60,643 nucleotides of DNA from the NCBI RefSeq assembly GCF_001074825.1, contig NZ_JUPG01000095.1:1-60643 (forward strand), given 5' to 3'. This document shows, in pieces, positions 22,567 to 32,301 of this stretch. The notes below the pieces were generated by a model. The model was not told where the DNA came from and ran no database searches. It saw only the letters and a list, made by a program, of their open reading frames with translations. The position numbers and the translations under genes are program-made. The stretch's first letter is position 1; each line of letters starts with the position of its first letter. Source of the stretch: Streptococcus pseudopneumoniae (GTDB lineage: Bacteria; Bacillota; Bacilli; Lactobacillales; Streptococcaceae).

Positions 22567-23256
22567 ATGAAAATTTTAGTCACATCGGGCGGTACCAGTG
22601 AAACTATCGATAGCGTCCGCTCCATCACTAACCATTCTACAGGTCGCTTGGGGAAAATCATCACAGAGACCTTGCTTGCTGCAGGGCATGAAGTTTGTTT
22701 GATAACAACAAAACGAGCTGTAAAACCAGAAGCTCATCCCAACCTAAGCATTCGAGAAATTAACAATACCAACGACCTTCTTCTAGAAATGCAAGAACGT
22801 GTCAAGGATTATAAAGTCTTGATTCACTCAATGGCCGTATCTGATTACACTCCTGTTTATATGACAGGGCTGGAGGAAGTTCAGGCTAGTTCCAATCTAG
22901 AGGAATTTTTAAACAAACAAAATCATCAGGCTAAGATTTCTTCAACTGACGAGATTCAGGTTTTATTCCTGAAAAAAACACCCAAAATCATCTCTCTAGT
23001 CAAAGAATGGAATCCTGCTATTCATCTGATTGGCTTCAAACTGCTGGTTGATGTTAACGAAGACCATCTAGTTGACATTGCTAGAAAAAGTCTTATCAAA
23101 AACCAAGCAGACTTGATTATTGCAAATGACCTGACTCAAATCTCAGCAGATCAACACTGCGCGATCTTTGTTGAAAAAGAGCATCTTCAAACGGTTAAGA
23201 CTAAAGAAGAAACTGCAGAACTCCTCCTTGAAAAAATTCAAGCCTACCATTCTTAG
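22567..23256 (+). CDS. coaB: Phosphopantothenate-cysteine ligase (stand-alone CoaB)
   Basis: 229 residues from ATG 22567 (MKILVTSGGTSETIDSVR). A longer reading from a GTG at 22552 would cut through the -10 box. It joins cysteine to 4'-phosphopantothenate in coenzyme A synthesis. Streptococci carry CoaB and CoaC as separate proteins, whereas most bacteria have a CoaBC fusion. NTP-binding landmarks are HSTGRLGK near 25, HSMAVSDYTP and LKKTPKII. The next gene, coaC, starts 11 bp later. No Shine-Dalgarno precedes this start. Confidence 0.95.
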   Translation: MKILVTSGGTSETIDSVRSITNHSTGRLGKIITETLLAAGHEVCLITTKRAVKPEAHPNLSIREINNTNDLLLEMQERVKDYKVLIHSMAVSDYTPVYMTGLEEVQASSNLEEFLNKQNHQAKISSTDEIQVLFLKKTPKIISLVKEWNPAIHLIGFKLLVDVNEDHLVDIARKSLIKNQADLIIANDLTQISADQHCAIFVEKEHLQTVKTKEETAELLLEKIQAYHS

Positions 23257-23267
23257 AAAGGAAAGCT

Positions 23268-23819
23268 ATGGCAAACATTCTCTTGGCTGTAACGGGGTCA
23301 ATCGCCTCTTACAAGTCGGCAGATTTAGTCAGTTCTCTAAAAAAACAAGGTCATCAAGTCACTGTCTTAATGACTGAGGCTGCTACAGAGTTTATCCAAC
23401 CTTTGACACTACAGGTCTTATCACAGAATCCTGTCCACTTGGATGTCATGAAAGAACCCTATCCCGACCAAGTCAATCATATCGAACTGGGAAAAAAAAC
23501 GGATCTGTTTATCGTGGCACCTGCAACTGCTAACACTATTGCAAAACTAGCCCACGGCTTTGCGGACAATATGGTAACCAGTACGGCTCTAGCCTTGCCA
23601 AGTCATATCCCAAAACTCATCGCACCTGCTATGAATACAAAAATGTATGATCATCCAGCAACTCAGGCTAATCTGAAAACATTAGAAACCTACGGCTATC
23701 AGCTGATTGCTCCTAAAGAATCCCTACTAGCTTGTGGAGATCATGGACGAGGAGCCTTAGCCGACCTCACAATTATTTTAGAAAGAATAAAGGAAACTCT
23801 CGATGAAAAAACGCTCTAA
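23268..23819 (+). CDS. coaC: Phosphopantothenoylcysteine decarboxylase (stand-alone CoaC)
   Basis: 183 residues, an FMN flavoprotein of the HFCD family. Decarboxylates the CoaB product to 4'-phosphopantetheine. The active-site His lies in NHIELGKKTD, the substrate motif is PAMNTKMYDHP (PxMNxxMW-type, here with Tyr) and the catalytic Cys lies in ACGDHGRGAL. The ribosome site is GAAAGGAAAG. The stop overlaps the start of the ECF S-component by 17 bases, indicating coupling. Confidence 0.95.
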   Translation: MANILLAVTGSIASYKSADLVSSLKKQGHQVTVLMTEAATEFIQPLTLQVLSQNPVHLDVMKEPYPDQVNHIELGKKTDLFIVAPATANTIAKLAHGFADNMVTSTALALPSHIPKLIAPAMNTKMYDHPATQANLKTLETYGYQLIAPKESLLACGDHGRGALADLTIILERIKETLDEKTL

Positions 23820-24366
23820 TATTGCGCCCATTGCTATCTTCTTTGCAACCATGCTTGTGATTCATTTTCTAAGCTCACTTATCTTTAACCTTTTTCCATT
23901 CCCAATCAAACCGACCATCGTTCATATTCCTGTCATTATTGCCAGCATTATTTACGGTCCACGAGTTGGGGTTACACTTGGATTTTTAATGGGACTACTT
24001 AGCTTGACGGTTAATACGATTACGATTCTGCCGACAAGCTATCTCTTCTCTCCCTTCGTACCAAATGGAAACATCTACTCAGCTATCATTGCCATTGTCC
24101 CACGTATTTTGATTGGTTTAACTCCTTATCTAGTCTATAAACTAATGAAAAATAAGGCTGGTCTGATTCTAGCTGGTGCCCTTGGTTCACTTACCAACAC
24201 AGTCTTTGTACTTGGTGGAATTTTCTACCTTTTTGGGAATGTTTTTGATGGTAATATCCAAAAACTCCTAGCAACCGTTATCTCAACAAATTCGATTGCC
24301 GAATTAGTCATTTCCGCAGTTCTAACCCTAGCCATTGTTCCAAGACTGCAAACTTTGAAGAAATAA
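23803..24366 (+). CDS. ECF transporter S-component, probably pantothenate or a CoA precursor
   Basis: 187 residues with five to six hydrophobic segments (for example HIPVIIASIIYGPRVGVTL, LAGALGSLTNTVFVLGG) typical of ECF substrate-binding S-components. It would bind a vitamin and work with the shared EcfAA'T module encoded elsewhere. The 17-base overlap with coaC suggests the ligand belongs to coenzyme A synthesis, most simply pantothenate. That is inference from context; the sequence alone does not identify the ligand. Confidence 0.8.
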   Translation: MKKRSNIAPIAIFFATMLVIHFLSSLIFNLFPFPIKPTIVHIPVIIASIIYGPRVGVTLGFLMGLLSLTVNTITILPTSYLFSPFVPNGNIYSAIIAIVPRILIGLTPYLVYKLMKNKAGLILAGALGSLTNTVFVLGGIFYLFGNVFDGNIQKLLATVISTNSIAELVISAVLTLAIVPRLQTLKK

Positions 24367-24371
24367 AAACA

Positions 24372-24406
24372 ATCTCCACTTTCAAACCTGAAGGTGGAGA
24401 TTTTGT
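24372..24406 (+). terminator. Intrinsic terminator after the coaBC-ECF operon
   Basis: Stem ATCTCCAC (24372-24379) with GTGGAGAT (24394-24401), extended inward by TTTC/GAAG pairs around an AAACCT loop, followed by TTTTGTT. Six bases after the stop codon of the S-component. Confidence 0.9.
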
Positions 24407-24508
24407 TCTGTATATTTTCTTTTTTAGTGAAATTTTTACCAATATCTAACTAAAAATGACCTATAAACCTAAGTAAATCCTTGCTTTATTGTCTTCTTTA
24501 TTGTACTA

Positions 24509-24531
24509 TACTAGTGTATATACAGTTAAAA
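24509..24531 (+). promoter_or_regulatory. NiaR operator upstream of niaX-niaR
   Basis: Starts TACTAGTGTATA and continues TACAGTTAAAA. Every position agrees with the pneumococcal NiaR operator consensus as I remember it (TACWRGTGTMTWKACASYTRWAW). It overlaps or directly follows the -10 region (TACTAT at 24504-24509 or TATACT at 24507-24512) and ends at the ribosome site AAAAGGAG, so repressor binding would block initiation when niacin is plentiful. Confidence 0.85.
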
Positions 24532-24541
24532 GGAGATTATT

Positions 24542-25069
24542 ATGAATACACGGAAAAAGACACAATTTATGACAATGACAGCCCTCTTAACGGCTATTGC
24601 GATTTTGATTCCAATTGTTATGCCCTTTAAGATTGTCATTCCACCTGCTTCCTATACATTGGGTAGTCACATCGCTATTTTTATTGCCATGTTCCTGTCT
24701 CCCTTGATGGCCGTTTTTGTCATCCTAGCCTCTAGTTTTGGATTTTTGATGGCTGGCTATCCCATGGTCATCGTTTTTCGGGCTTTTTCCCATATCTTTT
24801 TTGGGACTTTGGGCGCTCTTTACCTACAGAAATTTCCCGATACCCTAGATAAAGCAAAATCTTCTTGGATATTCAACTTTCTTTTGGCTGTTGTTCATGC
24901 CCTTGCTGAAGTATTAGCCTGTGTCCTTTTTTACGCAACTTCCGGTACCAATGTAGAAAATATGTTCTATGTTCTATTTGTGCTAGTTGGATTTGGTACA
25001 ATTATCCATAGTATGGTAGACTATACATTAGCACTAGCTGTCTATAAAGTGCTTCGAAAACGCCGGTAA
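24542..25069 (+). CDS. niaX: Niacin ECF transporter S-component NiaX
   Basis: 175 residues, an S-component-like membrane protein (hydrophobic stretches around 10-35, 40-70, 75-100, 110-135 and 140-165, basic C-terminus VLRKRR). It is predicted to take up nicotinic acid or nicotinamide with the common ECF module. The assignment rests on the perfect NiaR operator in front and the niaR gene 11 bp behind. The ribosome site AAAAGGAG is well placed. Confidence 0.88.
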   Translation: MNTRKKTQFMTMTALLTAIAILIPIVMPFKIVIPPASYTLGSHIAIFIAMFLSPLMAVFVILASSFGFLMAGYPMVIVFRAFSHIFFGTLGALYLQKFPDTLDKAKSSWIFNFLLAVVHALAEVLACVLFYATSGTNVENMFYVLFVLVGFGTIIHSMVDYTLALAVYKVLRKRR

Positions 25070-25080
25070 AAGGAAGAACT

Positions 25081-25596
25081 ATGACAAAAGATCGCAAACA
25101 AGCCCTACTCCAACTCTTGAAAGAAGCTCCTAAAGCCCTCAATGGCCAAAGTTTGGCTGAACATTTTCATGTCACACGTCAGGTCATTGTCCAGGACATT
25201 GCAATTTTGAGAGCCGATGGCGCTCCTATCCTATCCACCAATCGTGGCTACGTCTATAAGCAAGTTGATGTCAATCCATACGTCCACAAACTTTTCAAAG
25301 TTAAACATGAAGTTGAAGAAATCGGTCAGGAACTCCTTGCTATCGTCGATAATGGTGGACGTGTTCAAAATACCTTGATTGACCATCCCGTTTATGGAGA
25401 AATTGAAACCTTGCTGAAACTGTCTTGTCGCCGAGATGTTCAGCATTTTCTAGAACAAGTCGAGCATTCTGACTTTAGACCTCTGTCTGAATTGACAGAT
25501 GGCATCCATTACCACCTAGTCGAAGCTGAAACACAACAAGACCTCCACTATATCGAGGAGGCCTTGGATCAACTTGGTTATTTAGTAAAAGACTAG
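25081..25596 (+). CDS. niaR: NAD-metabolism repressor NiaR (HTH_11 + 3H domain)
   Basis: 171 residues. The N-terminal winged helix (~5-60, FHVTRQVIVQDIAILRADG) is followed by the 3H domain, with conserved histidines in NPYVHKLFKV, DHPVYGE and IHYHLVEAE that bind metal and the niacin co-repressor. Represses niacin salvage genes, here its own operon through the site at 24509. The 3' end overlaps the convergent NUDIX gene by four bases. Confidence 0.93.
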   Translation: MTKDRKQALLQLLKEAPKALNGQSLAEHFHVTRQVIVQDIAILRADGAPILSTNRGYVYKQVDVNPYVHKLFKVKHEVEEIGQELLAIVDNGGRVQNTLIDHPVYGEIETLLKLSCRRDVQHFLEQVEHSDFRPLSELTDGIHYHLVEAETQQDLHYIEEALDQLGYLVKD

Positions 25597-26060
25597 AAGA
25601 TTTTCTTCTCCCAATCATCTTCTGTACGGCGAGGGTAGAAAAATTCAGATTTGTCCGGAGCTTCCATCATTTCCATCAAAGGTAACATATCATAGGCCAG
25701 ATCCAAGTTTGGAATCTGGTCTTTTTGCACCCAAGAAACTTCTCCCTCTTCTGAAGATTGAAGAGTTCCAGTAAACTCTGTCGCCTTATAACAAATGACA
25801 ATATAGCGCCCACCAGTATCTAGTGGCCAATTTTTAATGCCAACCAGTTGAGGATTTTGGATAGTCAATCCTGTTTCTTCATAAATTTCACGAATGACAG
25901 ACTCTGCGAAAGACTCGCCATTTTCTACATGACCACCCGGAAAAGCATAGCCAGACCAGCGATTGTTTTCAGGAGAGCGATACTGCATCACTACGCGCTG
26001 AGTTTCTAAGTCTTCAATCAGACAAATGTTTGTTAAAATCGTTAATTGGGAACGGGACAT
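25593..26060 (-). CDS. NUDIX hydrolase (MutT-like)
   Basis: 155 residues. The full NUDIX box (GGHVENGESF ... REIYEETGL) is at ~42-64, matching GX5EX7REUXEEXGU. It probably hydrolyses a damaged nucleoside triphosphate such as 8-oxo-dGTP; the substrate is not proven by sequence. It lies 22 bp downstream of uvrB in the same direction, so it probably belongs to a repair operon. Confidence 0.9.
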   Translation of the reverse strand: MSRSQLTILTNICLIEDLETQRVVMQYRSPENNRWSGYAFPGGHVENGESFAESVIREIYEETGLTIQNPQLVGIKNWPLDTGGRYIVICYKATEFTGTLQSSEEGEVSWVQKDQIPNLDLAYDMLPLMEMMEAPDKSEFFYPRRTEDDWEKKIF

Positions 26061-26082
26061 TTTTTCTCCTTTAAGTTCTATT

Positions 26083-28071
26083 CTAATCCAACGCCTTGAC
26101 TTCCAGCATCATATCACGAATCTGTGCTGCTAGTTCAAAGTCAAGCACTTCGACGGCTTCTTGCATTTGTTTTTCCAGTTTCTTAACTAGTTCTTTGCGC
26201 TCTTGTTTATTGAGGCTATTGATGTCGACTTCCTTGTCCTCTTCATTAGCAACTGCCTTGGTCACAGCAATCAGATCACGGATTTCTTTCTTGATGGTTT
26301 GTGGAACGATGCCATGCTCTTCATTATAAGCCATCTGGATTTTCCGACGACGAGCCGTTTCATCAATGGCACGTTGCATAGACTGAGTGATCGTGTCCGC
26401 ATACATGATTACATGGCCCTCGCTATTACGAGCAGCACGTCCAATGGTCTGGATGAGGCCACGTTCGTTACGGAGGAAGCCTTCCTTGTCAGCATCGAGA
26501 ATGGCAACCAAGCTGACCTCAGGAACATCAATCCCTTCACGGAGCAGGTTAATACCGACCAAGACATCAAAGACGCCCAAGCGCAGGTCACGGATAATCT
26601 CTGTCCTCTCCAAGGTCTTGATATCCGAGTGCATGTACTTAACCTTAATGCCCATTTCTTTGAAGTAGTCAGTTAAGTCCTCCGCCATTTTCTTGGTTAA
26701 GGTTGTGATAAAGGTACGCTCATTCTTCTCAACACGGGCATTGATTTCACCTAGGAGGTCATCAATCTGTCCCATAGTTGGACGAACTTCCACCTCAGGA
26801 TCCAAGAGCCCTGTCGGACGAATGATTTGCTCAATCACTGTCTCGGTTTGTTCATTTTCATAGTCACCAGGTGTCGCCGAAACGTAAACAATCTGATGCA
26901 CATGGCTTTCAAATTCTTCACGACGGAGAGGACGATTGTCCAAGGCAGACGGCAAACGGAAACCGTAATTTACTAACATTTCCTTACGCGAACGGTCACC
27001 ATTGTACATACCCTTGATCTGCCCCATGGTCATGTGGCTCTCGTCAATCATGATTAAGAAATCATCTGGGAAAAAGTCGAGAAGGGTATAAGGAGGCTCA
27101 CCTTCGCTCCGTCCATCCATATGACGTGAGTAGTTTTCGACACCATTGGTATAGCCCATCTCGCGCAACATTTCGATATCATACTCTGTCCGCTGTTTCA
27201 ACCGCTGGGCTTCTAACAGTTTACCTTCCTTTTCAAAGACAGCTAACTGCTCTTCCAACTCAGTCTGAATTTTAGCAATAGCATCCTCCATATGATCGTC
27301 ATTGGTCACAAAGTGAGTAGCTGGGAAAATCGCCAAATGATCCACTTCTCCAAGGACTTGACCCGTCAAAGCCTCCACTTCGCGGATACGATCAATCTCA
27401 TCTCCAAAGAACTCCACTCGAAAAGCGTGTTCATCTCTGGAGGCTGGGAAAATCTCCACCACATCCCCACGCACACGAAACCTTCCCCGTTGGAAATCAA
27501 TATCATTTCGCTCAAACTGAATATCGACCAAATCATTCAAAAGTTTATCACGAGAAATTTCAAGGCCTGGACGTAGACTAACGACGCTATCAGCGTATTC
27601 CTTGGGCGAACCCAAACCATAGATACAAGAGACTGAGGCTACGACAATGACATCATTGCGCTCCAAAAGAGCCGAAGTCGCTGAGTGGCGGAGTTTGTCA
27701 ATCTCATCGTTAACAGAGCTGTCCTTCTCAATGTAGGTATCACTCGAAGGCACATAGGCCTCTGGTTGATAATAGTCATAGTAGGAAACAAAATACTCAA
27801 CAGCATTTTCAGGGAAAAATTCCTTAAACTCCCCATAGAGCTGTCCTGCCAGAGTCTTATTGTGAGCGATGACCAGAGTGGGTTTATTGACTTTGGAAAT
27901 GACCTGACTCATGGTATAGGTCTTCCCTGTACCAGTCGCCCCCATCAGAATCTGAGCTTTTTCGCCCCCCTCGATGTTATCTACCAACTGTTCGATAGCT
28001 TGAGGTTGGTCTCCTGATGGTTGATATTTTGATACTAGTTTAAATTGATTATCTGTAATGCGGTTAATCAT
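26083..28071 (-). CDS. uvrB: Excinuclease ABC subunit B
   Basis: 662 residues, normal length. DNA-loading helicase subunit of UvrABC nucleotide excision repair. Walker A is [10 protein letters not shown] near 43, the beta-hairpin region reads [20 protein letters not shown] lies in IMIDESHMT, helicase motif VI is QTIGRAARN, and a C-terminal UVR domain ([20 protein letters not shown]) binds UvrC. Confidence 0.98.
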   Translation of the reverse strand: MINRITDNQFKLVSKYQPSGDQPQAIEQLVDNIEGGEKAQILMGATGTGKTYTMSQVISKVNKPTLVIAHNKTLAGQLYGEFKEFFPENAVEYFVSYYDYYQPEAYVPSSDTYIEKDSSVNDEIDKLRHSATSALLERNDVIVVASVSCIYGLGSPKEYADSVVSLRPGLEISRDKLLNDLVDIQFERNDIDFQRGRFRVRGDVVEIFPASRDEHAFRVEFFGDEIDRIREVEALTGQVLGEVDHLAIFPATHFVTNDDHMEDAIAKIQTELEEQLAVFEKEGKLLEAQRLKQRTEYDIEMLREMGYTNGVENYSRHMDGRSEGEPPYTLLDFFPDDFLIMIDESHMTMGQIKGMYNGDRSRKEMLVNYGFRLPSALDNRPLRREEFESHVHQIVYVSATPGDYENEQTETVIEQIIRPTGLLDPEVEVRPTMGQIDDLLGEINARVEKNERTFITTLTKKMAEDLTDYFKEMGIKVKYMHSDIKTLERTEIIRDLRLGVFDVLVGINLLREGIDVPEVSLVAILDADKEGFLRNERGLIQTIGRAARNSEGHVIMYADTITQSMQRAIDETARRRKIQMAYNEEHGIVPQTIKKEIRDLIAVTKAVANEEDKEVDINSLNKQERKELVKKLEKQMQEAVEVLDFELAAQIRDMMLEVKALD

Positions 28072-28147
28072 AAGAATCCTCTCTCGATGTGCTATTCCTA
28101 TTTTAGCATACTTGTAACATTTTCACGAAGAAAAGGACGGACCTAAG

Positions 28148-29101
28148 TCACATCCTTTCATTTTCTTTCTTTAATTGATGAGCGAGATAGACAATCAACA
28201 GTAGCAAGATCAGACTTGTCATGATAGATCCTTCTATCCCAAAAGAGCCACCTGATAGCCAATCTTGATTACCTTGTGGTAAAAAGGTCATCAGCGATGT
28301 TCCTGACGGCTGACCGCTAACTAAAATCCCAAATAAATTTCCCTGAGCAAAATTCCAGGCGCCATGAATACCTGCTACACCCCAAACTGTATCTGTTTTG
28401 AGGAGGTAAAGTGACATAGCAACTCCGAATAAAAAGAGATTCACTAGAGATAGAGTCGTGAGGCCAGAATTGCCCATATGAAGCAGGGTAAAGAACAGGC
28501 TAGATATAAGAACAGCTAGTTTTAGATTGGTTCTTGAGGCCAATTGAGGAAGGAGCCAAGTACGGGCCACCACTTCTTCTGTTGTCCCCTGTAAAATCCA
28601 AAATGGAATGGTAAAAATGACAAAGGCAAGCGAATAAGGATTCAAGTGAATGGACTCCAAACGATATTGCCCTAAGGCTACTAAACCTAACAAGGTCAGA
28701 AGAAAAAGTGCCAGGCCTAGACCAAATCCTTTAAGCAGATTGCTGAAGAAATTTTCTTTATAAAATCCTAAAGTTCGAATAGGTCTTTTCTCAACTTTTC
28801 TAGTCCATCTAAACACAGTGTTGAGAACGGAACCAAAGGACAGTAATTCTAAAATTAAACGAAAGTCACTTGTTTTATCCGTCAAGCTCTGCTGCAAGGT
28901 CTGCAAGTAGGTTGCAAGATTTTGACCAGCCTCTCCAAAATTTCTAGCAAGTCCGATGAGAGCTAACAAGCTAATACCATACAGAGTATAAGCCACAAAC
29001 TCTCCTATAAAGACAAAAACAAAGGCTAACAAGGGGCTTGTGTAAATGTTTAAACTCATTTTTGAAGTTTGGAAATCATTAAATATTCTTTTGTTCTTCA
29101 T
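28148..29101 (-). CDS. CPBP (CAAX/Abi) family membrane metalloprotease
   Basis: 317 residues with seven or eight predicted helices. The family motifs are TEEVVARTWLL (EExxxR), FFTLLHMGN with a conserved His, and GIHGAWNF. Relatives are intramembrane proteases, some giving immunity to bacteriocins or processing peptides; no bacteriocin gene lies nearby. It is a single gene divergent from glnP, and the 170-bp gap holds the GlnR box. Confidence 0.88.
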   Translation of the reverse strand: MKNKRIFNDFQTSKMSLNIYTSPLLAFVFVFIGEFVAYTLYGISLLALIGLARNFGEAGQNLATYLQTLQQSLTDKTSDFRLILELLSFGSVLNTVFRWTRKVEKRPIRTLGFYKENFFSNLLKGFGLGLALFLLTLLGLVALGQYRLESIHLNPYSLAFVIFTIPFWILQGTTEEVVARTWLLPQLASRTNLKLAVLISSLFFTLLHMGNSGLTTLSLVNLFLFGVAMSLYLLKTDTVWGVAGIHGAWNFAQGNLFGILVSGQPSGTSLMTFLPQGNQDWLSGGSFGIEGSIMTSLILLLLIVYLAHQLKKENERM

Positions 29102-29181
29102 ATCCCTGTCCTCTTTTTCTATTATATACTATTATTATAGCATTTTATAGTAGCAATTCAAAAAAGAAAAGAAGAACTCGA

Positions 29182-29198
29182 TGTTATATTTTCTAACA
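29182..29198 (+). promoter_or_regulatory. GlnR box upstream of glnPQ-zwf
   Basis: TGTTATATTTTCTAACA is an exact TGTNA-N7-TNACA site. It ends 15 bp before the -35 of the glnP promoter. In pneumococcus GlnR represses glnPQ and zwf when glutamine is sufficient, which fits this location. Confidence 0.9.
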
Positions 29199-29213
29199 CA
29201 GGAATATAAAAAT

Positions 29214-29242
29214 TTGCCTTTTTTTACTTTTTCTGATATAAT
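29214..29242 (+). promoter_or_regulatory. glnP promoter
   Basis: TTGCCT (29214-29219), 17 bases, TATAAT (29237-29242) with an upstream TGA giving an extended -10. The glnP ATG follows 29 bp later with a GGAAAAGGAG ribosome site. Confidence 0.8.
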
Positions 29243-29271
29243 GAGAAAATATTCGGAAAAGGAGACTAAAA

Positions 29272-31437
29272 ATGAAGAAAAAATTTCTAGCATTTTTGCT
29301 AATTTTATTCCCAATTTTCTCATTAGGTATTGCGAAAGCAGAGACGATTAAGATTGTTTCTGACACCGCCTATGCACCTTTTGAGTTTAAAGATTCAGAT
29401 CAAACTTATAAAGGAATTGATGTTGACATTATCAACAAAGTCGCTGAGATTAAAGGATGGAACATTCAGATGTCCTATCCTGGATTTGACGCAGCAGTCA
29501 ATGCGGTTCAAGCTGGTCAAGCTGACGCTATCATGGCAGGGATGACAAAGACGAAAGAACGTGAAAAAGTCTTCACCATGTCTGATACTTACTATGATAC
29601 AAAAGTTGTCATTGCAACTACAAAGGCACACAAGATTAGCAAGTACGACCAATTGTCTGGTAAAACTGTTGGTGTTAAAAACGGAACAGCCGCTCAACGT
29701 TTCCTAGAAACGATTAAAGATAAATACGGCTTTACTATTAAAACATTTGACACTGGTGATTTGATGAACAACAGCTTAAGTGCTGGTGCCATCGATGCCA
29801 TGATGGATGACAAACCTGTTATCGAGTATGCCATTAACCAAGGTCAAGACCTCCATATTGAAATGGATGGTGAAGCTGTAGGGAGTTTTGCTTTCGGTGT
29901 TAAAAAAGGAAGCAAATATGAGCACCTGGTTACTGAATTTAACCAAGCCTTGGCTGAAATGAAAAAAGATGGTAGTCTTGATAAAATCATCAAGAAATGG
30001 ACTGCTTCATCATCTTCAGCAGTGCCAACCACAACTACTCTCGCAGGCTTAAAAGCTATTCCTGTAAAAGCTAAATACATCATTGCCAGCGATTCTTCTT
30101 TTGCACCTTTTGTTTTCCAAAATTCAAGCAACCAATTTACTGGTATTGATATGGAATTGATTAAGGCTATCGCTAAAGATCAAGGTTTTGAAATTGAAAT
30201 TACCAACCCTGGTTTCGATGCTGCTATCAGTGCTGTTCAAGCTGGTCAAGCAGATGGTATCATTGCTGGTATGTCTGTCACAGATGCTCGTAAGGCAACT
30301 TTTGACTTCTCAGAATCCTACTACACTGCCAATACTATCCTTGGTGTCAAAGAATCAAGCACTATTGCTTCTTATGAAGATTTAAAAGGGAAGACAGTTG
30401 GTGTTAAAAACGGAACTGCTTCTCAAACCTTCCTAACAGAAAATCAAAGCAAATACGGTTACAAAATTAAAACCTTCGCTGATGGTTCATCAATGTATGA
30501 CAGTTTAAATACTGGTGCCATTGATGCCGTTATGGATGATGAGCCTGTTCTCAAATATTCTATCAGCCAAGGGCAAAAATTGAAAACTCCAATCGCTGGA
30601 ACTCCAATCGGTGAAACAGCCTTTGCTGTTAAAAAAGGAGCAAATCCAGAATTGATCCAAATGTTCAACAACGGACTTGCAAACCTTAAAGCAAACGGTG
30701 AATTTCAAAAGATTCTTGATAAATACCTAGCTAGCGAATCTTCAACTGATTCAACAAGCACTGTTGATGAAACAACAATCTGGGGCTTGCTTCAAAACAA
30801 CTACAAACAACTCCTTAGCGGTCTTGGTATCACTCTTGCTCTAGCTCTTATCTCATTTGCTATTGCCATTGTCATCGGGATTATCTTCGGTATGTTTAGC
30901 GTTAGCCCATACAAATCTCTTCGTGTGATCTCTGAGATTTTCGTTGACGTTATTCGTGGTATTCCATTGATGATTCTTGCAGCCTTCATCTTCTGGGGAA
31001 TTCCAAACTTCATCGAATCCATCACAGGCCAACAAAGTCCAATTAACGACTTTGTAGCTGGTACCATTGCCCTATCGCTCAATGCAGCTGCTTATATCGC
31101 TGAGATTGTTCGTGGTGGTATTCAGGCCGTTCCAGTTGGTCAAATGGAAGCCAGCCGAAGCTTGGGTATCTCTTATGGAAAAACCATGCGTAAGATTATC
31201 TTGCCACAAGCAACTAAATTGATGTTGCCAAACTTTGTTAACCAATTCGTTATCGCTCTTAAAGATACAACTATCGTATCTGCTATCGGTTTGGTTGAAC
31301 TCTTCCAAACTGGTAAGATTATCATTGCCCGTAACTACCAAAGTTTCAAGATGTATGCAATCCTTGCTATCTTCTATCTTGTAATTATCACACTTTTGAC
31401 TAGACTAGCGAAACGCTTAGAAAAGAGGATTCGTTAA
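29272..31437 (+). CDS. glnP: Glutamine/amino-acid ABC transporter, tandem substrate-binding domains fused to permease
   Basis: 721 residues. An N-terminal signal (~1-22) is followed by two homologous class-3 solute-binding domains at ~25-250 and ~260-490, each with the [18 protein letters not shown] opening and GFDAA(V/I)-AVQAGQAD. A permease domain with about five helices follows at ~505-720, including the EAA loop ([22 protein letters not shown]). The binding domains are therefore tethered to the translocator, as in lactococcal GlnP. It overlaps glnQ by one base. Preference for glutamine or glutamate is inferred from the family and the GlnR site. Confidence 0.95.
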   Translation: MKKKFLAFLLILFPIFSLGIAKAETIKIVSDTAYAPFEFKDSDQTYKGIDVDIINKVAEIKGWNIQMSYPGFDAAVNAVQAGQADAIMAGMTKTKEREKVFTMSDTYYDTKVVIATTKAHKISKYDQLSGKTVGVKNGTAAQRFLETIKDKYGFTIKTFDTGDLMNNSLSAGAIDAMMDDKPVIEYAINQGQDLHIEMDGEAVGSFAFGVKKGSKYEHLVTEFNQALAEMKKDGSLDKIIKKWTASSSSAVPTTTTLAGLKAIPVKAKYIIASDSSFAPFVFQNSSNQFTGIDMELIKAIAKDQGFEIEITNPGFDAAISAVQAGQADGIIAGMSVTDARKATFDFSESYYTANTILGVKESSTIASYEDLKGKTVGVKNGTASQTFLTENQSKYGYKIKTFADGSSMYDSLNTGAIDAVMDDEPVLKYSISQGQKLKTPIAGTPIGETAFAVKKGANPELIQMFNNGLANLKANGEFQKILDKYLASESSTDSTSTVDETTIWGLLQNNYKQLLSGLGITLALALISFAIAIVIGIIFGMFSVSPYKSLRVISEIFVDVIRGIPLMILAAFIFWGIPNFIESITGQQSPINDFVAGTIALSLNAAAYIAEIVRGGIQAVPVGQMEASRSLGISYGKTMRKIILPQATKLMLPNFVNQFVIALKDTTIVSAIGLVELFQTGKIIIARNYQSFKMYAILAIFYLVIITLLTRLAKRLEKRIR

Positions 31438-32177
31438 TGGCAAAATTAAAAATTGATGTAAATGATTTACACAAGCATTATGGAAAAAATGAAGTTTTAA
31501 AAGGAATTACGACTAAGTTCTATGAAGGAGATGTTGTTTGTATCATCGGTCCTTCAGGTTCTGGTAAGTCAACCTTCCTTCGTAGCCTTAATCTTCTAGA
31601 AGAAGTTACGAGCGGTCACATCACTGTGAATGGTTATGACTTAACTGAAAAAACAACCAATGTTGACCACGTCCGTGAAAATATCGGAATGGTGTTCCAA
31701 CACTTCAACCTCTTCCCACACATGTCTGTTTTGGACAACATCACCTTTGCTCCTATTGAGCACAAGTTGATGACTAAGGAAGAAGCTGAGAGATTAGGAA
31801 TGGAGTTGCTTGAAAAGGTTGGACTAGCAGATAAAGCTAATGCTAACCCAGATAGCCTATCCGGTGGTCAAAAACAACGTGTGGCTATCGCTCGTGGACT
31901 AGCAATGAATCCAGACATCATGCTCTTTGATGAACCAACTTCTGCCCTTGACCCTGAGATGGTTGGAGACGTACTAAACGTTATGAAAGAATTGGCTGAG
32001 CAAGGCATGACCATGATTATCGTAACCCATGAGATGGGATTTGCTCGTCAGGTTGCCAACCGCGTTATCTTTACTGCAGATGGTGAATTCCTTGAAGACG
32101 GAACACCTGATCAAATCTTTGATAACCCACAACACCCACGTCTGAAAGATTTCTTGGACAAGGTCTTAAACGTCTAA
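31437..32177 (+). CDS. glnQ: Glutamine ABC transporter ATP-binding protein
   Basis: 246 residues. Walker A is [12 protein letters not shown] near 40, the Q-loop lies in [10 protein letters not shown], the signature is [16 protein letters not shown] and Walker B is [14 protein letters not shown]. It is a polar amino-acid-type ABC ATPase that forms the GlnPQ importer with the preceding gene (ATG overlaps the glnP stop). A terminator follows 5 bp after the stop. Confidence 0.97.
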   Translation: MAKLKIDVNDLHKHYGKNEVLKGITTKFYEGDVVCIIGPSGSGKSTFLRSLNLLEEVTSGHITVNGYDLTEKTTNVDHVRENIGMVFQHFNLFPHMSVLDNITFAPIEHKLMTKEEAERLGMELLEKVGLADKANANPDSLSGGQKQRVAIARGLAMNPDIMLFDEPTSALDPEMVGDVLNVMKELAEQGMTMIIVTHEMGFARQVANRVIFTADGEFLEDGTPDQIFDNPQHPRLKDFLDKVLNV

Positions 32178-32181
32178 ACTC

Positions 32182-32212
32182 AAACTGTAAGGATTTCCTT
32201 GCAGTTTTTTTC
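32182..32212 (+). terminator. Terminator between glnQ and zwf
   Basis: Stem AAACTGTAAGG (32182-32192) and CCTTGCAGTTT (32197-32207) with one mismatch, ATTT loop and a T-run. If zwf shares GlnR control through glnP, some transcripts must read through this. Confidence 0.85.
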
Positions 32213-32270
32213 TATCTCGTATTGGATTTTTTGATTTTTAGGAAAATTATGTTAGAATTAAGTTTATGAA

Positions 32271-32301
32271 ATGAGGTTTCCTCATACCTAGCAAGACTAG
32301 G
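32271..32301 (+). promoter_or_regulatory. Tandem hairpins in the zwf leader
   Basis: ATGAGG-TTT-CCTCAT (32271-32285) is followed directly by CCTAG-CAAGA-CTAGG (32287-32301), 27 bp before the zwf ATG. A candidate promoter (TTGATT, 16 bases, TAGAAT near 32251-32256 with a TGn extension) lies just upstream. Function unknown; possibly an mRNA stabiliser or control element. Confidence 0.5.

Noticed and set aside
28148..29101. CPBP protease as part of a bacteriocin or anti-phage immunity locus
   Set aside because: No bacteriocin precursor, double-glycine leader, ABC exporter or defence gene lies nearby; it stands alone between uvrB and glnP.
30801..31082. Antisense ORFs over glnP
   Set aside because: Shadow of the codon-biased permease gene; no start signals and no homology recognised.
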